Source: Sphingobacteriales bacterium 16-39-50 (GTDB lineage: Bacteria > Bacteroidota > Bacteroidia > Sphingobacteriales > Sphingobacteriaceae). Taken from it: DNA of 64,000 bases. Of this stretch, positions 37,380 through 46,535 are shown piece after piece. The DNA lies in NCBI GenBank assembly GCA_002257025.1, contig NCHA01000006.1, forward strand, positions 1-64,000, read 5' to 3'. A program made the position numbers and the translations under genes. How positions within the stretch are numbered: the first letter of the stretch is position 1; the number at the start of each line of letters is the position of its first letter. The notes under the pieces were generated by a model. The model was not told the DNA's origin and searched no databases. It was given only the letters and a program-made list of their open reading frames with translations.

Positions 37380-38333
37380 TTATGCTTTCTTAGGAAACTT
37401 CCAGATCTCCAGGGCATTTTTACCCATAATTAAATCCAGATCCTTTTCGGTATAGAAATCACAGTATTTATACATAAACTCCAGTTCTTTATCCATTGGA
37501 AGTTCCCATCGTGGGAAAGGATATCCAGTTCCCCAAATGATCTGCTTTGCACCAAACTCTTCATAAATTGCTTTATAGAAGGGCAGCGTATCTTCATAAG
37601 GATACTTTTTTATCTCCGACATTTCATAGGGTTCTGAATTGCTGATCCAGACATTTTTGAAACGACTGAGTTTAAACATTTTTTTAAATTCAGGCCAGCA
37701 ATCATCAGCTTTAAGATCCGGTTTACCTGCATGATCAACAACTATTTTCACACCCGGGAAACGCTCAGCCATATCTTCAAGCATCGGCATCTGATGAGGC
37801 AGAATATAATAATTGAAACATAGCCCCAGTTTTTCGGCTTCTTTCCACAATGGATAATGAGCTGCTGAATTTAGCCAGGTTTCTTTAGGATGGTAAATCG
37901 GACTGAACCGCATCCCTTGAAAACCATGCTCATTGACCCAATACCTCAGATTATCGACAATTTTAGGATCGTGTGGATTCAATAAACCATGAGCAACAAA
38001 ATGATTGGGATAGGTTTTAAGGCAATGAGCCTTGTAAGAATTATCCCATCCATAATAACGCGGATTTATTAATACACCATAAGTTATATTAAAATCCTTC
38101 ATCTGCTTCACCTGATTTTCGATAGGTGCTTCAATTGCCGCTGTAGCATTTGGATTTTCAGGATGCTTGAATGGAAAACGCGAATCAAAATTCCAGGTTT
38201 CCACATGAGTGTCGATCACCAGACGCTTTTTCTTAAATTTCTCAGGCATTGATGCCAGTACTGAATCAAAAGGATCAATTAAACCTAAGAGAGGCAGTGC
38301 TGCCATACCTTTTATGATGTCTCTGCGTTTCAT
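37380..38333 (-). CDS. Exported COG3618-type amidohydrolase-fold protein with altered metal motifs
   Basis: A 317-residue TIM barrel of the Amidohydro_2 group (2-pyrone-4,6-dicarboxylate lactonase and L-fuconolactonase relatives). The leader MKRRDIIKGMAALPLLG has a twin-arginine motif, and a likely cleavage site follows near residue 28. The usual HxH is DTHVETW here (H43, E45), and the usual WGxDxP is WGTGYP (G270), so the catalytic aspartate is absent. H180 and H201 remain. It may be a lactonase using other residues or a binding protein. It lies between the PLP1 and RraA genes in the operon. Confidence 0.75.
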   Translation of the reverse strand: MKRRDIIKGMAALPLLGLIDPFDSVLASMPEKFKKKRLVIDTHVETWNFDSRFPFKHPENPNATAAIEAPIENQVKQMKDFNITYGVLINPRYYGWDNSYKAHCLKTYPNHFVAHGLLNPHDPKIVDNLRYWVNEHGFQGMRFSPIYHPKETWLNSAAHYPLWKEAEKLGLCFNYYILPHQMPMLEDMAERFPGVKIVVDHAGKPDLKADDCWPEFKKMFKLSRFKNVWISNSEPYEMSEIKKYPYEDTLPFYKAIYEEFGAKQIIWGTGYPFPRWELPMDKELEFMYKYCDFYTEKDLDLIMGKNALEIWKFPKKA

Positions 38334-38368
38334 ATTATAATGCTTTTTAATTGTTAAAAATCATCTTA

Positions 38369-40018
38369 TCAGGTTGCCAATGGCTGACCACCCGGAATCA
38401 TTACTCTTTGTTTCGGAAGTTTAGTTGTGTTACGTCTGGCAGTGAATTTAGCGGTCAGATATTCGCCCATGTGAATATCTCCGGCAATAATATCTCCATT
38501 CACCTTTCCTGAAAAGAGATAGATAATGATGTTTCCAACAATTGGGATTGTGCTTCTGATCTTTACCTCATTTCCATCTATCGTACCCACCATATTTTTT
38601 GTATCGAGATCTCCTTTATGAGTTCCCTGAATCCAGTTTCCATCCTGCTCTATCACAAAGGAATGCATACTGGTACTTAAAGCATACTGTACTTCAACAT
38701 CCCAACGTCCGCTAAGATTAGCAGCAGGTGCAGTCATTTCAGGTTTAAAATTTCGTTTCTTCGACAAGACTCCATAGAGGCGCTCGGCTACTATTTTCTC
38801 CTCACCAGGCTGCATATGACCCGGAGTAATCTGTATTGAAGTAGTTCCATCAGCTTCGTCACGATTCCCTAATGCAATCCTTGGTTTATTCCTTCCTACT
38901 TCTTCAGCAATCTCATAACCTGTAACAGGATACTTTGCAGGATCCCAGATAATATGTAGTACCGGATACTTGTTATTCAGATTTACCGGTTCAATAATTT
39001 TTGTGCTTATTCCTCTGATTCCCGATACCCGTTTCGAAATTACATCCAGCCAGCTAAGCCATCTCTTCCATTCCGCATCATGATCACGTACCAGCCAATC
39101 TTCAACTGCAGCCACCATACCAACTATTTCATCACGATCCAGCTTATTATCACGGCCTGGTCCATGGTGTGGCGCACTTGCCTGCCAGGCCGCAAGTAAA
39201 ATATTCTTATTGCCAAGCATTAATCCAGCGGACTGCGGTCCGCGAATAGTTTTACCCCCGCTATACGCAACAATATCTGCCCCTCTTTTCAAATGTATAG
39301 GTGGAATGGTGAGGCTTTCTGCTGCCGCATCCATCAGGATCGGAACATTCATTGGCTTCGCAATTGCTGCGATAACTTCGAGTGAAAGAGGCTGACCGGT
39401 ATCTGAAGCCGCTCCGGGAGTTCCGGAAGTCAGATAAATCATTGCCGTTTTTGGATTGATCGCTTTTTCAAGCTCAGCAGCGGTCGAAACTGTTATAATT
39501 TTAACTCCTATATTCCTTACTGCATGATCATAATGCTGACGTGAATATCTCGGTATGATTACCTCCGTTTTCTCAAATCCGGTAAGATCAGGGATACGGA
39601 TCAGCCTTTCGGGACTTCCACCAGTAACACAAGCTGCTGTAATGTGTTTAACTCCGGCAGCACAACCGGATGAAACCATTCCCCATTCAGTCTTTGTGAG
39701 TTCAGAAAGTCGCTTACCTGCCGCTTCTGCGAGTTCGTCGAGCTGAACGAAATTATTACTGGCCGCATCGAGCGCAGCTTTTACTTTGGGAAGTTTAATT
39801 GAACCACCAATGATAGTAAATGAACCTCTGCAATTTATAATGGGTTCAACCCCCATTGATCGATAAATATTCTTCTCGTCCAGGAATGAACTTAATGTTG
39901 TTTCTGCTAAACCTTCCAAAGACCCTTGCAATTTACCTGATTCTGCTGCTTCAACGGAAAGAATATTCCCGGCTACCGGAAGTAAAGCAAGGCCTTTAAT
40001 CACACTTCTACGCTTCAT
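38369..40018 (-). CDS. Exported SelA-like PLP enzyme with C-terminal beta domain (PLP1)
   Basis: A 549-residue fold-type I PLP protein related to the SelA-like ammonia lyases (DgaE type). The leader MKRRSVIKGLALLPVAG carries a Tat-like RRxVIK. The catalytic core covers about residues 45-430: MVSSGCAAG for the phosphate, D230 in LMDAAAE for the pyridine ring, and Schiff-base K256 in AYSGGKTIRGPQ. Residues about 437-530 form an added all-beta domain (WDVEVQYA, IEQDGNWIQGTHKG, GEYLTAKFTARR). The tail IPGGQPLAT is shared with its two paralogs. Predicted to eliminate ammonia from an amino acid or aminosugar acid outside the cytoplasm. One base separates it from AH1. Selenium transfer is unlikely. 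Confidence 0.8.
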   Translation of the reverse strand: MKRRSVIKGLALLPVAGNILSVEAAESGKLQGSLEGLAETTLSSFLDEKNIYRSMGVEPIINCRGSFTIIGGSIKLPKVKAALDAASNNFVQLDELAEAAGKRLSELTKTEWGMVSSGCAAGVKHITAACVTGGSPERLIRIPDLTGFEKTEVIIPRYSRQHYDHAVRNIGVKIITVSTAAELEKAINPKTAMIYLTSGTPGAASDTGQPLSLEVIAAIAKPMNVPILMDAAAESLTIPPIHLKRGADIVAYSGGKTIRGPQSAGLMLGNKNILLAAWQASAPHHGPGRDNKLDRDEIVGMVAAVEDWLVRDHDAEWKRWLSWLDVISKRVSGIRGISTKIIEPVNLNNKYPVLHIIWDPAKYPVTGYEIAEEVGRNKPRIALGNRDEADGTTSIQITPGHMQPGEEKIVAERLYGVLSKKRNFKPEMTAPAANLSGRWDVEVQYALSTSMHSFVIEQDGNWIQGTHKGDLDTKNMVGTIDGNEVKIRSTIPIVGNIIIYLFSGKVNGDIIAGDIHMGEYLTAKFTARRNTTKLPKQRVMIPGGQPLAT

Positions 40019-40019
40019 T

Positions 40020-41249
40020 TTATTTATATGTATTTGCTGCCAGTCCGTTCAGATCCCAAACTATCCTTCCGGCGCGTACAGTAAGTTCTGCCTCAAGTTT
40101 ACGATCCCCCTGAATCCGGTTTTGCCCGGAATCCACAAAACCAAACTTGCCATTAATTATGCTAAGCACCGCAATGTCTGCTACTGAGCCCTCCGATAAA
40201 TTTCCAAGATCCTCCCTCTTGATTGATTTAGCAGCATTCCAGCTTCCACGGGCTATCACTTCAGGAATGCTCATGCCAATATTCAGATATTTTGACATCA
40301 CATTCAGCATATTCTTCATACCTGAGTTCATACTTGTGCGATGCTCATCGGTTCCAAAAGAATTTGGCCATAGTCCCTGATTAAATGCCGGAATTGCCTG
40401 ATTGAACCAGAATCCGGCTCCTCCATGTCCCACATCGAAAAGCACACCTCTTTTCTGTGCATCCAAAACAAAAGGCCTGACTTTCCCCTGTTCATCAACT
40501 ACGGTCATACGCTCAGAGACATTCTCAAATGAATGGGTAATAATATCTCCAGGACGCATATGATCCAGCTGTTCCTGGAGTGTGTATTGAGGCATATGAC
40601 ATTCCACAAAAAGGGGGGTATTAGCAATTTTTGCAGCTTCAGATGCCCGCTCAAATGGAAGCCAGCTTTTACCTTTATAATGACCAACCCTGGTACCTAC
40701 AATATAGTCCTTGTATTTCTGAATTGCTTCAGCAGTCTTTTGAACACTTACTGTACCCATATCAGGTTCAAAACCAGAGCCAGAGCTAAATCCAGTTTCG
40801 AAAATATTGATCCAGGCAAGCACACGGGTAATTGAGGGATCAATTACTTTCGCTTTAAATTCCGGGAAGGTTCTCCAACCGGTAGTACCTGCATCAACAA
40901 CTGTAGTTATGCCAGAGCGTATTGCAAAAGCATCAGGCAGCTGACTGGACTGTCCGTCAGAAAAGCCAGGGTTACTGCCCGCAAAAACATGAGTATGGAT
41001 ATTGATCAAACCCGGGGCGACAATAAGTCCGCTTACATCAAGAACCTTCTTTGCAGCAGAAGCGGGGATATCAGCAGCAACCCTGGATATTTTCCCGTCT
41101 TTTACGGCAACATCCATTTTAGCATCTACTTTATTTTTTGCATCAATTAGCCTTCCGCCCTTAAGTAATAAATCATAATTCTGAGCCCGGGATAAAAACG
41201 GACTTAAAACCAAAAATAGAATAAGCGATGCCCTTTGAAGAGACATCAT
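40020..41249 (-). CDS. cog3964-type amidohydrolase AH1 (a-type)
   Basis: About 409 residues from MMSLQRASLILFLVLSPFLSRAQ, chosen because this gives a clean Sec leader; the longer frame (to 41366) overlaps AH2. It belongs to the amidohydrolase/deacetylase family seen next to SelA-like PLP genes in other bacteria. HxH is at residues 85 and 87 (NIHTHVFAG), ITHSFEN supplies a later His, and FDVGHGG supplies the Asp. At the position where family members carry the bridging lysine, this protein has Arg 187 (GTRVGHY). It closely resembles AH3. Likely role: removing an N-acyl or O-acyl group in the periplasm. Confidence 0.8.
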   Translation of the reverse strand: MMSLQRASLILFLVLSPFLSRAQNYDLLLKGGRLIDAKNKVDAKMDVAVKDGKISRVAADIPASAAKKVLDVSGLIVAPGLINIHTHVFAGSNPGFSDGQSSQLPDAFAIRSGITTVVDAGTTGWRTFPEFKAKVIDPSITRVLAWINIFETGFSSGSGFEPDMGTVSVQKTAEAIQKYKDYIVGTRVGHYKGKSWLPFERASEAAKIANTPLFVECHMPQYTLQEQLDHMRPGDIITHSFENVSERMTVVDEQGKVRPFVLDAQKRGVLFDVGHGGAGFWFNQAIPAFNQGLWPNSFGTDEHRTSMNSGMKNMLNVMSKYLNIGMSIPEVIARGSWNAAKSIKREDLGNLSEGSVADIAVLSIINGKFGFVDSGQNRIQGDRKLEAELTVRAGRIVWDLNGLAANTYK

Positions 41250-41343
41250 AACCCGGTTCCTGATTTCAAAATAGAAAAAGTTCATGAACCTGTATTCTTC
41301 AGTTTGCAATAAATTATTTTCCATGATAATAAATTTCTTAATC

Positions 41344-42627
41344 TTAGTTTTTCCAGGGCTGTCCACTTATTCCATTTAAATCCCACATAATTTTCCCAGC
41401 CCTTAAAGTCAGTTCAGCCTCCAGCTTTTTTGAGCCTTCCACACTGACTTTGCGGACATCAGTAAAGCCAAATTTTCCTTCCCGCAAATTAAAAACTGCA
41501 ATATCCGCTTCGGCACCAACACTTAAATGTCCAAGATCTGTACGCTTAATTACTTTAGCCGGTGCCCATGTTGAGCGCTCAATCACATCCTTTAATTGCA
41601 TACCCAAAGCAAGAAACTTGGACATTACATTTGTCATATCTTTCATTCCGGCATTCATACTTTGATCGTGCAGATCAGAACTGATCACATCGGGCAAAAA
41701 ACCCTGTTTGAATGCAGGGATAGCCTGCGACCAAGAAAATGCTCCACCACCATGCCCTACATCGAAAATAACACCGCGCTTTTGAGCCTCTAAAATAAAG
41801 GGCTTTAATTTTCTGCTCTTCTCATCTACAATCGATTCACGGCCGGAACTGATCTCAGAATAAGTATGGGTAAAAATATCTCCGGGGCGAAAATGCTTTA
41901 GAAAAAGCGACTCAATGGAATTTGTTGGCACATGCTCTCCAAAATCTACCATAATCGGTACATCTGCGAGCTTGCCCGATTCAACTGCCTTATCCACCGA
42001 AGTAAATTCTCCCCAATAATGTGCTGATTTAATACCAACGAGGATCTCGGGGAATAACTTTTTAATCATATAGGCATTCATTTCAGGATTCATATCATTG
42101 ATATCCTGCTCTTCGAAGCGGCCGATCATTCCATTTCCGATCACATTAAGAAAGGCCAGAATTCGGGTTTGAGATTTGTCGATTGACTGAGCTTTAAATG
42201 TTCTGAAATTTCGCCAACCTGAAGTTCCTGCATCAACCATTGTAGTTACTCCGGCTCTGAATGAGAAAGCATCTGCCTGCTGACTACGGGAAGAGTTGGC
42301 AACTGATGTACTGTATTTGTCTGTACCCTGAAATACATGTACATGCATATCAATGATTCCGGGGCTTACATACAAACCACTAACATCGACAGTTTTTTTT
42401 GCTGAGGATTCCGGAATGTTTACTGCCACCCTGAATATTTTACCATTTAAAATGGCTACATCCATTTTGGCATTAATATTATTTTTGGGATCGATCACAT
42501 GACCACCCTTTAAAAGAATATCAATTTCCTGGGCATTCACTGTTTGAATAGCCAGAAGAAAAAGGACTATCAGACTAACTATCTGATAGCGAAACAGGTA
42601 TGAATTAAACTCTTTTAATGTTGTCAT
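41344..42627 (-). CDS. cog3964-type amidohydrolase AH2 (b-type)
   Basis: About 427 residues with a Sec leader ending in QTVNAQ; I start at MTTLKEFNSYLF, 13 codons inside the longest frame. HxH is in DMHVHVFQG, the bridging lysine is present in VGIKSAHYW, a later His is in IFTHTYSE, and the Asp is in FDVGHGGG. It ends WDLNGISGQPWKN. It groups with AH4 and AH5, not with its neighbour AH1. It probably de-acylates an N-acyl amino acid-like substrate; Atu3266 and EF0837 of this family act on acetyl esters and amides. Confidence 0.8.
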   Translation of the reverse strand: MTTLKEFNSYLFRYQIVSLIVLFLLAIQTVNAQEIDILLKGGHVIDPKNNINAKMDVAILNGKIFRVAVNIPESSAKKTVDVSGLYVSPGIIDMHVHVFQGTDKYSTSVANSSRSQQADAFSFRAGVTTMVDAGTSGWRNFRTFKAQSIDKSQTRILAFLNVIGNGMIGRFEEQDINDMNPEMNAYMIKKLFPEILVGIKSAHYWGEFTSVDKAVESGKLADVPIMVDFGEHVPTNSIESLFLKHFRPGDIFTHTYSEISSGRESIVDEKSRKLKPFILEAQKRGVIFDVGHGGGAFSWSQAIPAFKQGFLPDVISSDLHDQSMNAGMKDMTNVMSKFLALGMQLKDVIERSTWAPAKVIKRTDLGHLSVGAEADIAVFNLREGKFGFTDVRKVSVEGSKKLEAELTLRAGKIMWDLNGISGQPWKN

Positions 42628-42703
42628 TCTATTTCTCTCTGATTTCATTCGATTATACCTGTACATTTTAATATTTCAATAGACAAAGACTTATTACATG
42701 TGC

Positions 42704-43447
42704 TTATTGAAATTTAAGAATCCCAAAAAACTGAGGTAAATGAAACTGAGGCTTGTCATTTTTAACTTCATTCCAAGTGATATAGTGAGGGTTGGAGTTA
42801 ATTTCAGCGATTTTATAGAAATTCGCTCTCCAGGCAACACCCGGTTTAGGACGAACCACGTTGGTATATTTTTCAAGCATACTCAATGGGATCTTAAAAG
42901 ACATCGTCCAGGTTACAGGCTCAGTAATCTCTGTATCAACTACCTTTGGCAAAGAAGCCTTTATCTGAATTTTCTGAATATCCTCAATAGTAGGCCTGTT
43001 CTTTTTGTGGTGAAGCAAAGGAGTGCCTCCGCAATTGATCTCGAGATTAAAATAGTTGATTGGATTATCGGCCTCGGGTGAGAAAAAGAATTCCACTGCA
43101 GAGTCTCTCCATACAGGTCCGTTAATTTTCTCAGTAATACTTTTTACATAGCGATCCTTAACTCTATAAATAACATATATAAAATCATCATCATAGGTCA
43201 TTTTAACATCTGCCTTAGGCTTGAATGCAGGAATTTCACCCATATAATTCCGAATTTTAATTGATTTTATCCCTTTCCATCCGGATTCATTCCATTTATC
43301 ATTCACATCAACCGTCTTAGCCGATTTTTTAACATTATAAACAAGAAAATCTGACGAATTGTTTGCAGAACCTTGCTGAGCGCTTAATGTATTGACAAAA
43401 AACAGTAAGATTAAAAGAAAAAGTGAGGTGGTTTTTAATTTTTTCAT
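42704..43447 (-). CDS. Exported CBM9-like carbohydrate-binding protein
   Basis: A 247-residue protein with a Sec leader (LLILLFFVNTLSAQ) and a single beta-sandwich of the CBM9-like (DUF1083) type. DVNDKWNESGWKGI opens it, KMTYDDDFIYVIYRVKD and VWRDSAVEFFFSP are the family blocks, and a closing segment contains WRANFYKIAE. Trp and Tyr residues could stack on sugar. It has no catalytic motif. It heads the second half of the cluster after a terminator, and is the strongest hint that the substrate is carbohydrate-like. Confidence 0.75.
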   Translation of the reverse strand: MKKLKTTSLFLLILLFFVNTLSAQQGSANNSSDFLVYNVKKSAKTVDVNDKWNESGWKGIKSIKIRNYMGEIPAFKPKADVKMTYDDDFIYVIYRVKDRYVKSITEKINGPVWRDSAVEFFFSPEADNPINYFNLEINCGGTPLLHHKKNRPTIEDIQKIQIKASLPKVVDTEITEPVTWTMSFKIPLSMLEKYTNVVRPKPGVAWRANFYKIAEINSNPHYITWNEVKNDKPQFHLPQFFGILKFQ

Positions 43448-43500
43448 CTATTTGATTGTTATTTATTGCAAAGGGGTTAAATCAGATATTTCATATTTAA

Positions 43501-43524
43501 TAATCAGACAAAATTGTCTGATTA
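43501..43524. promoter_or_regulatory. Perfect palindrome upstream of the CBM9 gene
   Basis: Arms TAATCAGACA and TGTCTGATTA, 10 bp each, flank the spacer AAAT. It lies 54 bases before the CBM9 start and 2 bases past the terminator of the PLP2 transcript. It may be an operator for the downstream operon, or a second arm of a tandem terminator. I see no second copy in the window. Confidence 0.45.
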
Positions 43525-43526
43525 AA

Positions 43527-43563
43527 CCTGCCGGTTCCTTGAGAATTGAAAGAAACCGACAGG
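43527..43563 (-). terminator. Terminator after PLP2
   Basis: Arms of 14 bases (CCTGCCGGTTCCTT and AAGAAACCGACAGG) with a 9-base loop. The two mismatches are C/A on the plus strand but become G-U pairs in minus-strand RNA, so the structure is meant for leftward transcripts. TTTAAT follows. It ends the dipeptidase-to-PLP2 transcript. Confidence 0.7.
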
Positions 43564-43574
43564 ATAAAATGACA

Positions 43575-45230
43575 TTAGGTTGCTAAAGGCGGACCTGCAG
43601 GGATTTGAATTCTTTTCCTTGCGGGTGTTGATTTCCTGCGGTTTGCAGTAAAAGTAGCTGTACGGTATTCGCCCAGGTGAATATCTCCCGACATCGAATC
43701 TCCGCTCACTGTTCCCTGGAACAGGTAATTGATATTATCAGCAATGATCTTAATCGTGCTTTCGAACCTCACCTTATTGCCATCAATTGTACCTGCAACA
43801 GCTCTGGTATCGAAATCTGCTTTATGAGTACCTGAAAGCCAGTTTCCATCCTGTTCAATGTTTAATGTATGCATACTGTTACTGCTGAAAAACTTGATAT
43901 TCAAATCCCAAAGGCCGGCAAGATTTGCTGAAGGGGCAGACATTTCAGGTCTTGGACTGCGTTTTTTTGAAAGAACTTCAAAAAGCCTGTCGGCTATAAT
44001 TTTCTCTTCTCCTGCTTGTATTTGCCCGGTAGTTATACTGACGGTACTAATACCATCAGTTTCACCACGACTTGCAAGAGCAATTCTTGGTTTGTTTCTG
44101 CCCAATTCTTCTGCAAGCTCAAAACTATTTATATTGAGCTTGTTAGTATCCCACCTTACATATAATACAGGGGACTTGTTGGAAAGACCGGCAGGTTCAT
44201 AAACTTCTGTTTTAACCCCTTCGATCGGTGCAATTTTCTTAGAAATTGTATCAAGCCAACCTAACCATTTCTTCCAGTCGGCAGCATGATCCCTTTTAAC
44301 CCAATCTTCTACCGCCGCCATCATGCCAATCATCTCTTCACGGCCTACTTTATTATCACGTCCGGGACCATGATGAGGAGAGCTTGCCTGCCATGCAGAC
44401 ATTAAAATTGATTTATCCCCTAACATTAATCCGGCGCATTGCGGCCCGCAGATAGCTTTTCCTCCACTATATGCAACCAGAGTGGCTCCACGCTTTAGGT
44501 GTACTGGTGGAATGGTTAGATTTTGAGCTGCAACATCAATCAGAACCGGAATATTTTTTGGTTTAGCAAAGGATGAAATCACCTCCAGCGATAACGGTTG
44601 GCCTGTTTCAGAAGCAGCTCCTGCGGTCAGATAAATCATCGCCGTCTTTGGATTAATGGCCATTTCTAATTCTTCGGGAGTGGAAACATGAACTATTTTC
44701 ACCCCAATATTCCTGATTCCGTGATCATACGCATTACGTGAATATCTTGGAATAATAACTTCATCCTTATCAAAACCGGTGAGGTCGGGGATACGAATCA
44801 GTTTCTCAGGATTACCCCCTGTTACACAAGCAGCGGTGATATGTTTAAGCCCCGCAGCACAACCTGCCGAAACCATACCCCATTCTGCTCCTGTCAGATC
44901 AGCAAGGCGCTGACCAATTCCATCAGCCAGCTCATCATACTGTACAAAGTTATGCGCTGCAGCTTCCATTGCTTCACGAACTGCCTGACGCTCGATCGAT
45001 CCTCCAATGATCGTATATGTTCCCATACAGTTTATCACCGGTTCTACACCTATTCTACGAAAAATATTGGTATCCGCCATGAATGAGGCTGCTGTTGTTA
45101 CAGCTTCCGGTCCTTTCAAAGCAGTGGATCCGCTTTCGGCAAGTGAATTCCCCAAGACTGATTGTGCCGGAAGCACAGCTCCTGCAACAGGCAGCATCGC
45201 TAAACCCTTGATTACATTTCTACGTTTCAT
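43575..45230 (-). CDS. Exported SelA-like PLP enzyme with C-terminal beta domain (PLP2)
   Basis: A 551-residue paralog of PLP1. The leader MKRRNVIKGLAMLPVAG has RRxVIK. Schiff-base K258 is in AYSGGKAICGPQ, the ring-binding D232 is in LIDVAAQN, and the phosphate loop is MVSAGCAAG. The beta domain covers about residues 437-532 and the tail is IPAGPPLAT. The catalytic residues are complete, so it should be active. It is followed by a terminator and preceded, 27 bases upstream, by AH3. Predicted ammonia lyase for an amino acid or aminosugar acid on the periplasmic side. Confidence 0.8.
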   Translation of the reverse strand: MKRRNVIKGLAMLPVAGAVLPAQSVLGNSLAESGSTALKGPEAVTTAASFMADTNIFRRIGVEPVINCMGTYTIIGGSIERQAVREAMEAAAHNFVQYDELADGIGQRLADLTGAEWGMVSAGCAAGLKHITAACVTGGNPEKLIRIPDLTGFDKDEVIIPRYSRNAYDHGIRNIGVKIVHVSTPEELEMAINPKTAMIYLTAGAASETGQPLSLEVISSFAKPKNIPVLIDVAAQNLTIPPVHLKRGATLVAYSGGKAICGPQCAGLMLGDKSILMSAWQASSPHHGPGRDNKVGREEMIGMMAAVEDWVKRDHAADWKKWLGWLDTISKKIAPIEGVKTEVYEPAGLSNKSPVLYVRWDTNKLNINSFELAEELGRNKPRIALASRGETDGISTVSITTGQIQAGEEKIIADRLFEVLSKKRSPRPEMSAPSANLAGLWDLNIKFFSSNSMHTLNIEQDGNWLSGTHKADFDTRAVAGTIDGNKVRFESTIKIIADNINYLFQGTVSGDSMSGDIHLGEYRTATFTANRRKSTPARKRIQIPAGPPLAT

Positions 45231-45257
45231 TTTATTTGTTTTAATTTCTATGTTTTT

Positions 45258-46502
45258 CTATTTATAAGTATTTGCTGCAAGACCATTAAGATCCCATATA
45301 ATACGACCTGCCCTTACAGTTAGCTCTGCTTCCAGTTTCTTATCCCCTTCAATCTTATTATTTCCTGAATCTACGAAACCAAACTTACCTTTAGAGACAC
45401 TCAATACAGCAATGTCCGCGACAGATCCTTCCGATAAATTCCCCAGATCTTCACGTTTAATTGATTTGGCAGCATTCCAGCTACCTCTGGCAATGATTTC
45501 GGGCATGCTCATTCCCATATTCAAATATTTTGACATCACATTAAGCATGGTTTTCATTCCTGAATTCATACTGGTACGATGCTCATCTGTCCCGAAAGAA
45601 TTTGGCCATAAACCTTGTTTAAATGCTGGGATACCTTGATTAAACCAAAATCCACCACCGCCATGACCAACATCAAAAAGCACCCCTCTTTTTTGAGCGG
45701 CCAATACAAAAGGTCTGACTTTGCCCTGTTCATCCACCACGGTCATCCGTTCAGAGACATTTTCGAAAGCATGAGTCATAATATCTCCTGAACGCATACG
45801 CTTTAACTGATCTTCGAGAGAATACATTGGCAGATGACATTCCACAAAAAGTGGCTTATTAACTAACCTGGCAGCTTCTGAAGCACGATCAAAAGGAGTC
45901 CACTCAGTTCCATCATATCGTCCAATACGAACACCCACCAGGATTTCCGGATACTTATTGACAGTCTCAGCAGTCTTTTGAACATCCATCTCAGCGATAT
46001 TTTCCTGAGCTTTATCTACTGAATAACCTGATGCAGCAATGCTCAGAAAGGCCAGCACACGGGTCATTGAATTATCAATTATTTTAGCTTTGAAATCAGG
46101 GAAGGTGCGCCATCCTGAAGTACCTGCATCAACAACAGTTGTTATTCCTGCACGTGGAGCAAAGGCATCAGGCAACTGACTTGAAGTTCCGTCGGTAAAT
46201 CCGGGATTGCTGCCAGCATAAACATGTGTATGCATATTGATCAGGCCAGGAGCAACAATCAAACCGCTTACATCCACAACCTTTTTTGCAGAGCTTGCTG
46301 GAATATCGGCTGCGACACGAAATATTTTACCTGCTTTAATTGCGATATCCATTTTGCGATCAATACTATTTTTTGCATCGATTACATGGCCACCTTTTAA
46401 TAAAAGATCAATATCCTGTGCCTTTACCTGAGTGGTAAAAGCAAAGAATATAATTACAATCATTAATGGTATTGACCCTTTGAAATTTAATAGCTTGTTC
46501 AT
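45258..46502 (-). CDS. cog3964-type amidohydrolase AH3 (a-type)
   Basis: A 414-residue protein with a Sec leader ending in TQVKAQ. HxH is at 91 and 93, H244 is in IMTHAFEN, and D277 is in FDVGHGG. The bridging-lysine position holds Arg 192 (GVRIGRY), as in AH1. Long blocks are identical with AH1, such as NAAKSIKREDLGNLSEGS, so the two are recent duplicates. It sits between AH4 and PLP2, mirroring AH2–AH1–PLP1. Confidence 0.82.
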   Translation of the reverse strand: MNKLLNFKGSIPLMIVIIFFAFTTQVKAQDIDLLLKGGHVIDAKNSIDRKMDIAIKAGKIFRVAADIPASSAKKVVDVSGLIVAPGLINMHTHVYAGSNPGFTDGTSSQLPDAFAPRAGITTVVDAGTSGWRTFPDFKAKIIDNSMTRVLAFLSIAASGYSVDKAQENIAEMDVQKTAETVNKYPEILVGVRIGRYDGTEWTPFDRASEAARLVNKPLFVECHLPMYSLEDQLKRMRSGDIMTHAFENVSERMTVVDEQGKVRPFVLAAQKRGVLFDVGHGGGGFWFNQGIPAFKQGLWPNSFGTDEHRTSMNSGMKTMLNVMSKYLNMGMSMPEIIARGSWNAAKSIKREDLGNLSEGSVADIAVLSVSKGKFGFVDSGNNKIEGDKKLEAELTVRAGRIIWDLNGLAANTYK

Positions 46503-46535
46503 ATTGTTTTAGTTTTATGATTCTATTTAAAAAAA

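Noticed and set aside
41250..41366. N-terminal extension of AH1 overlapping AH2
   Set aside because: It would hide the signal peptide about 40 residues inside the protein and overlap the upstream gene; the internal ATG gives a clean Sec leader.
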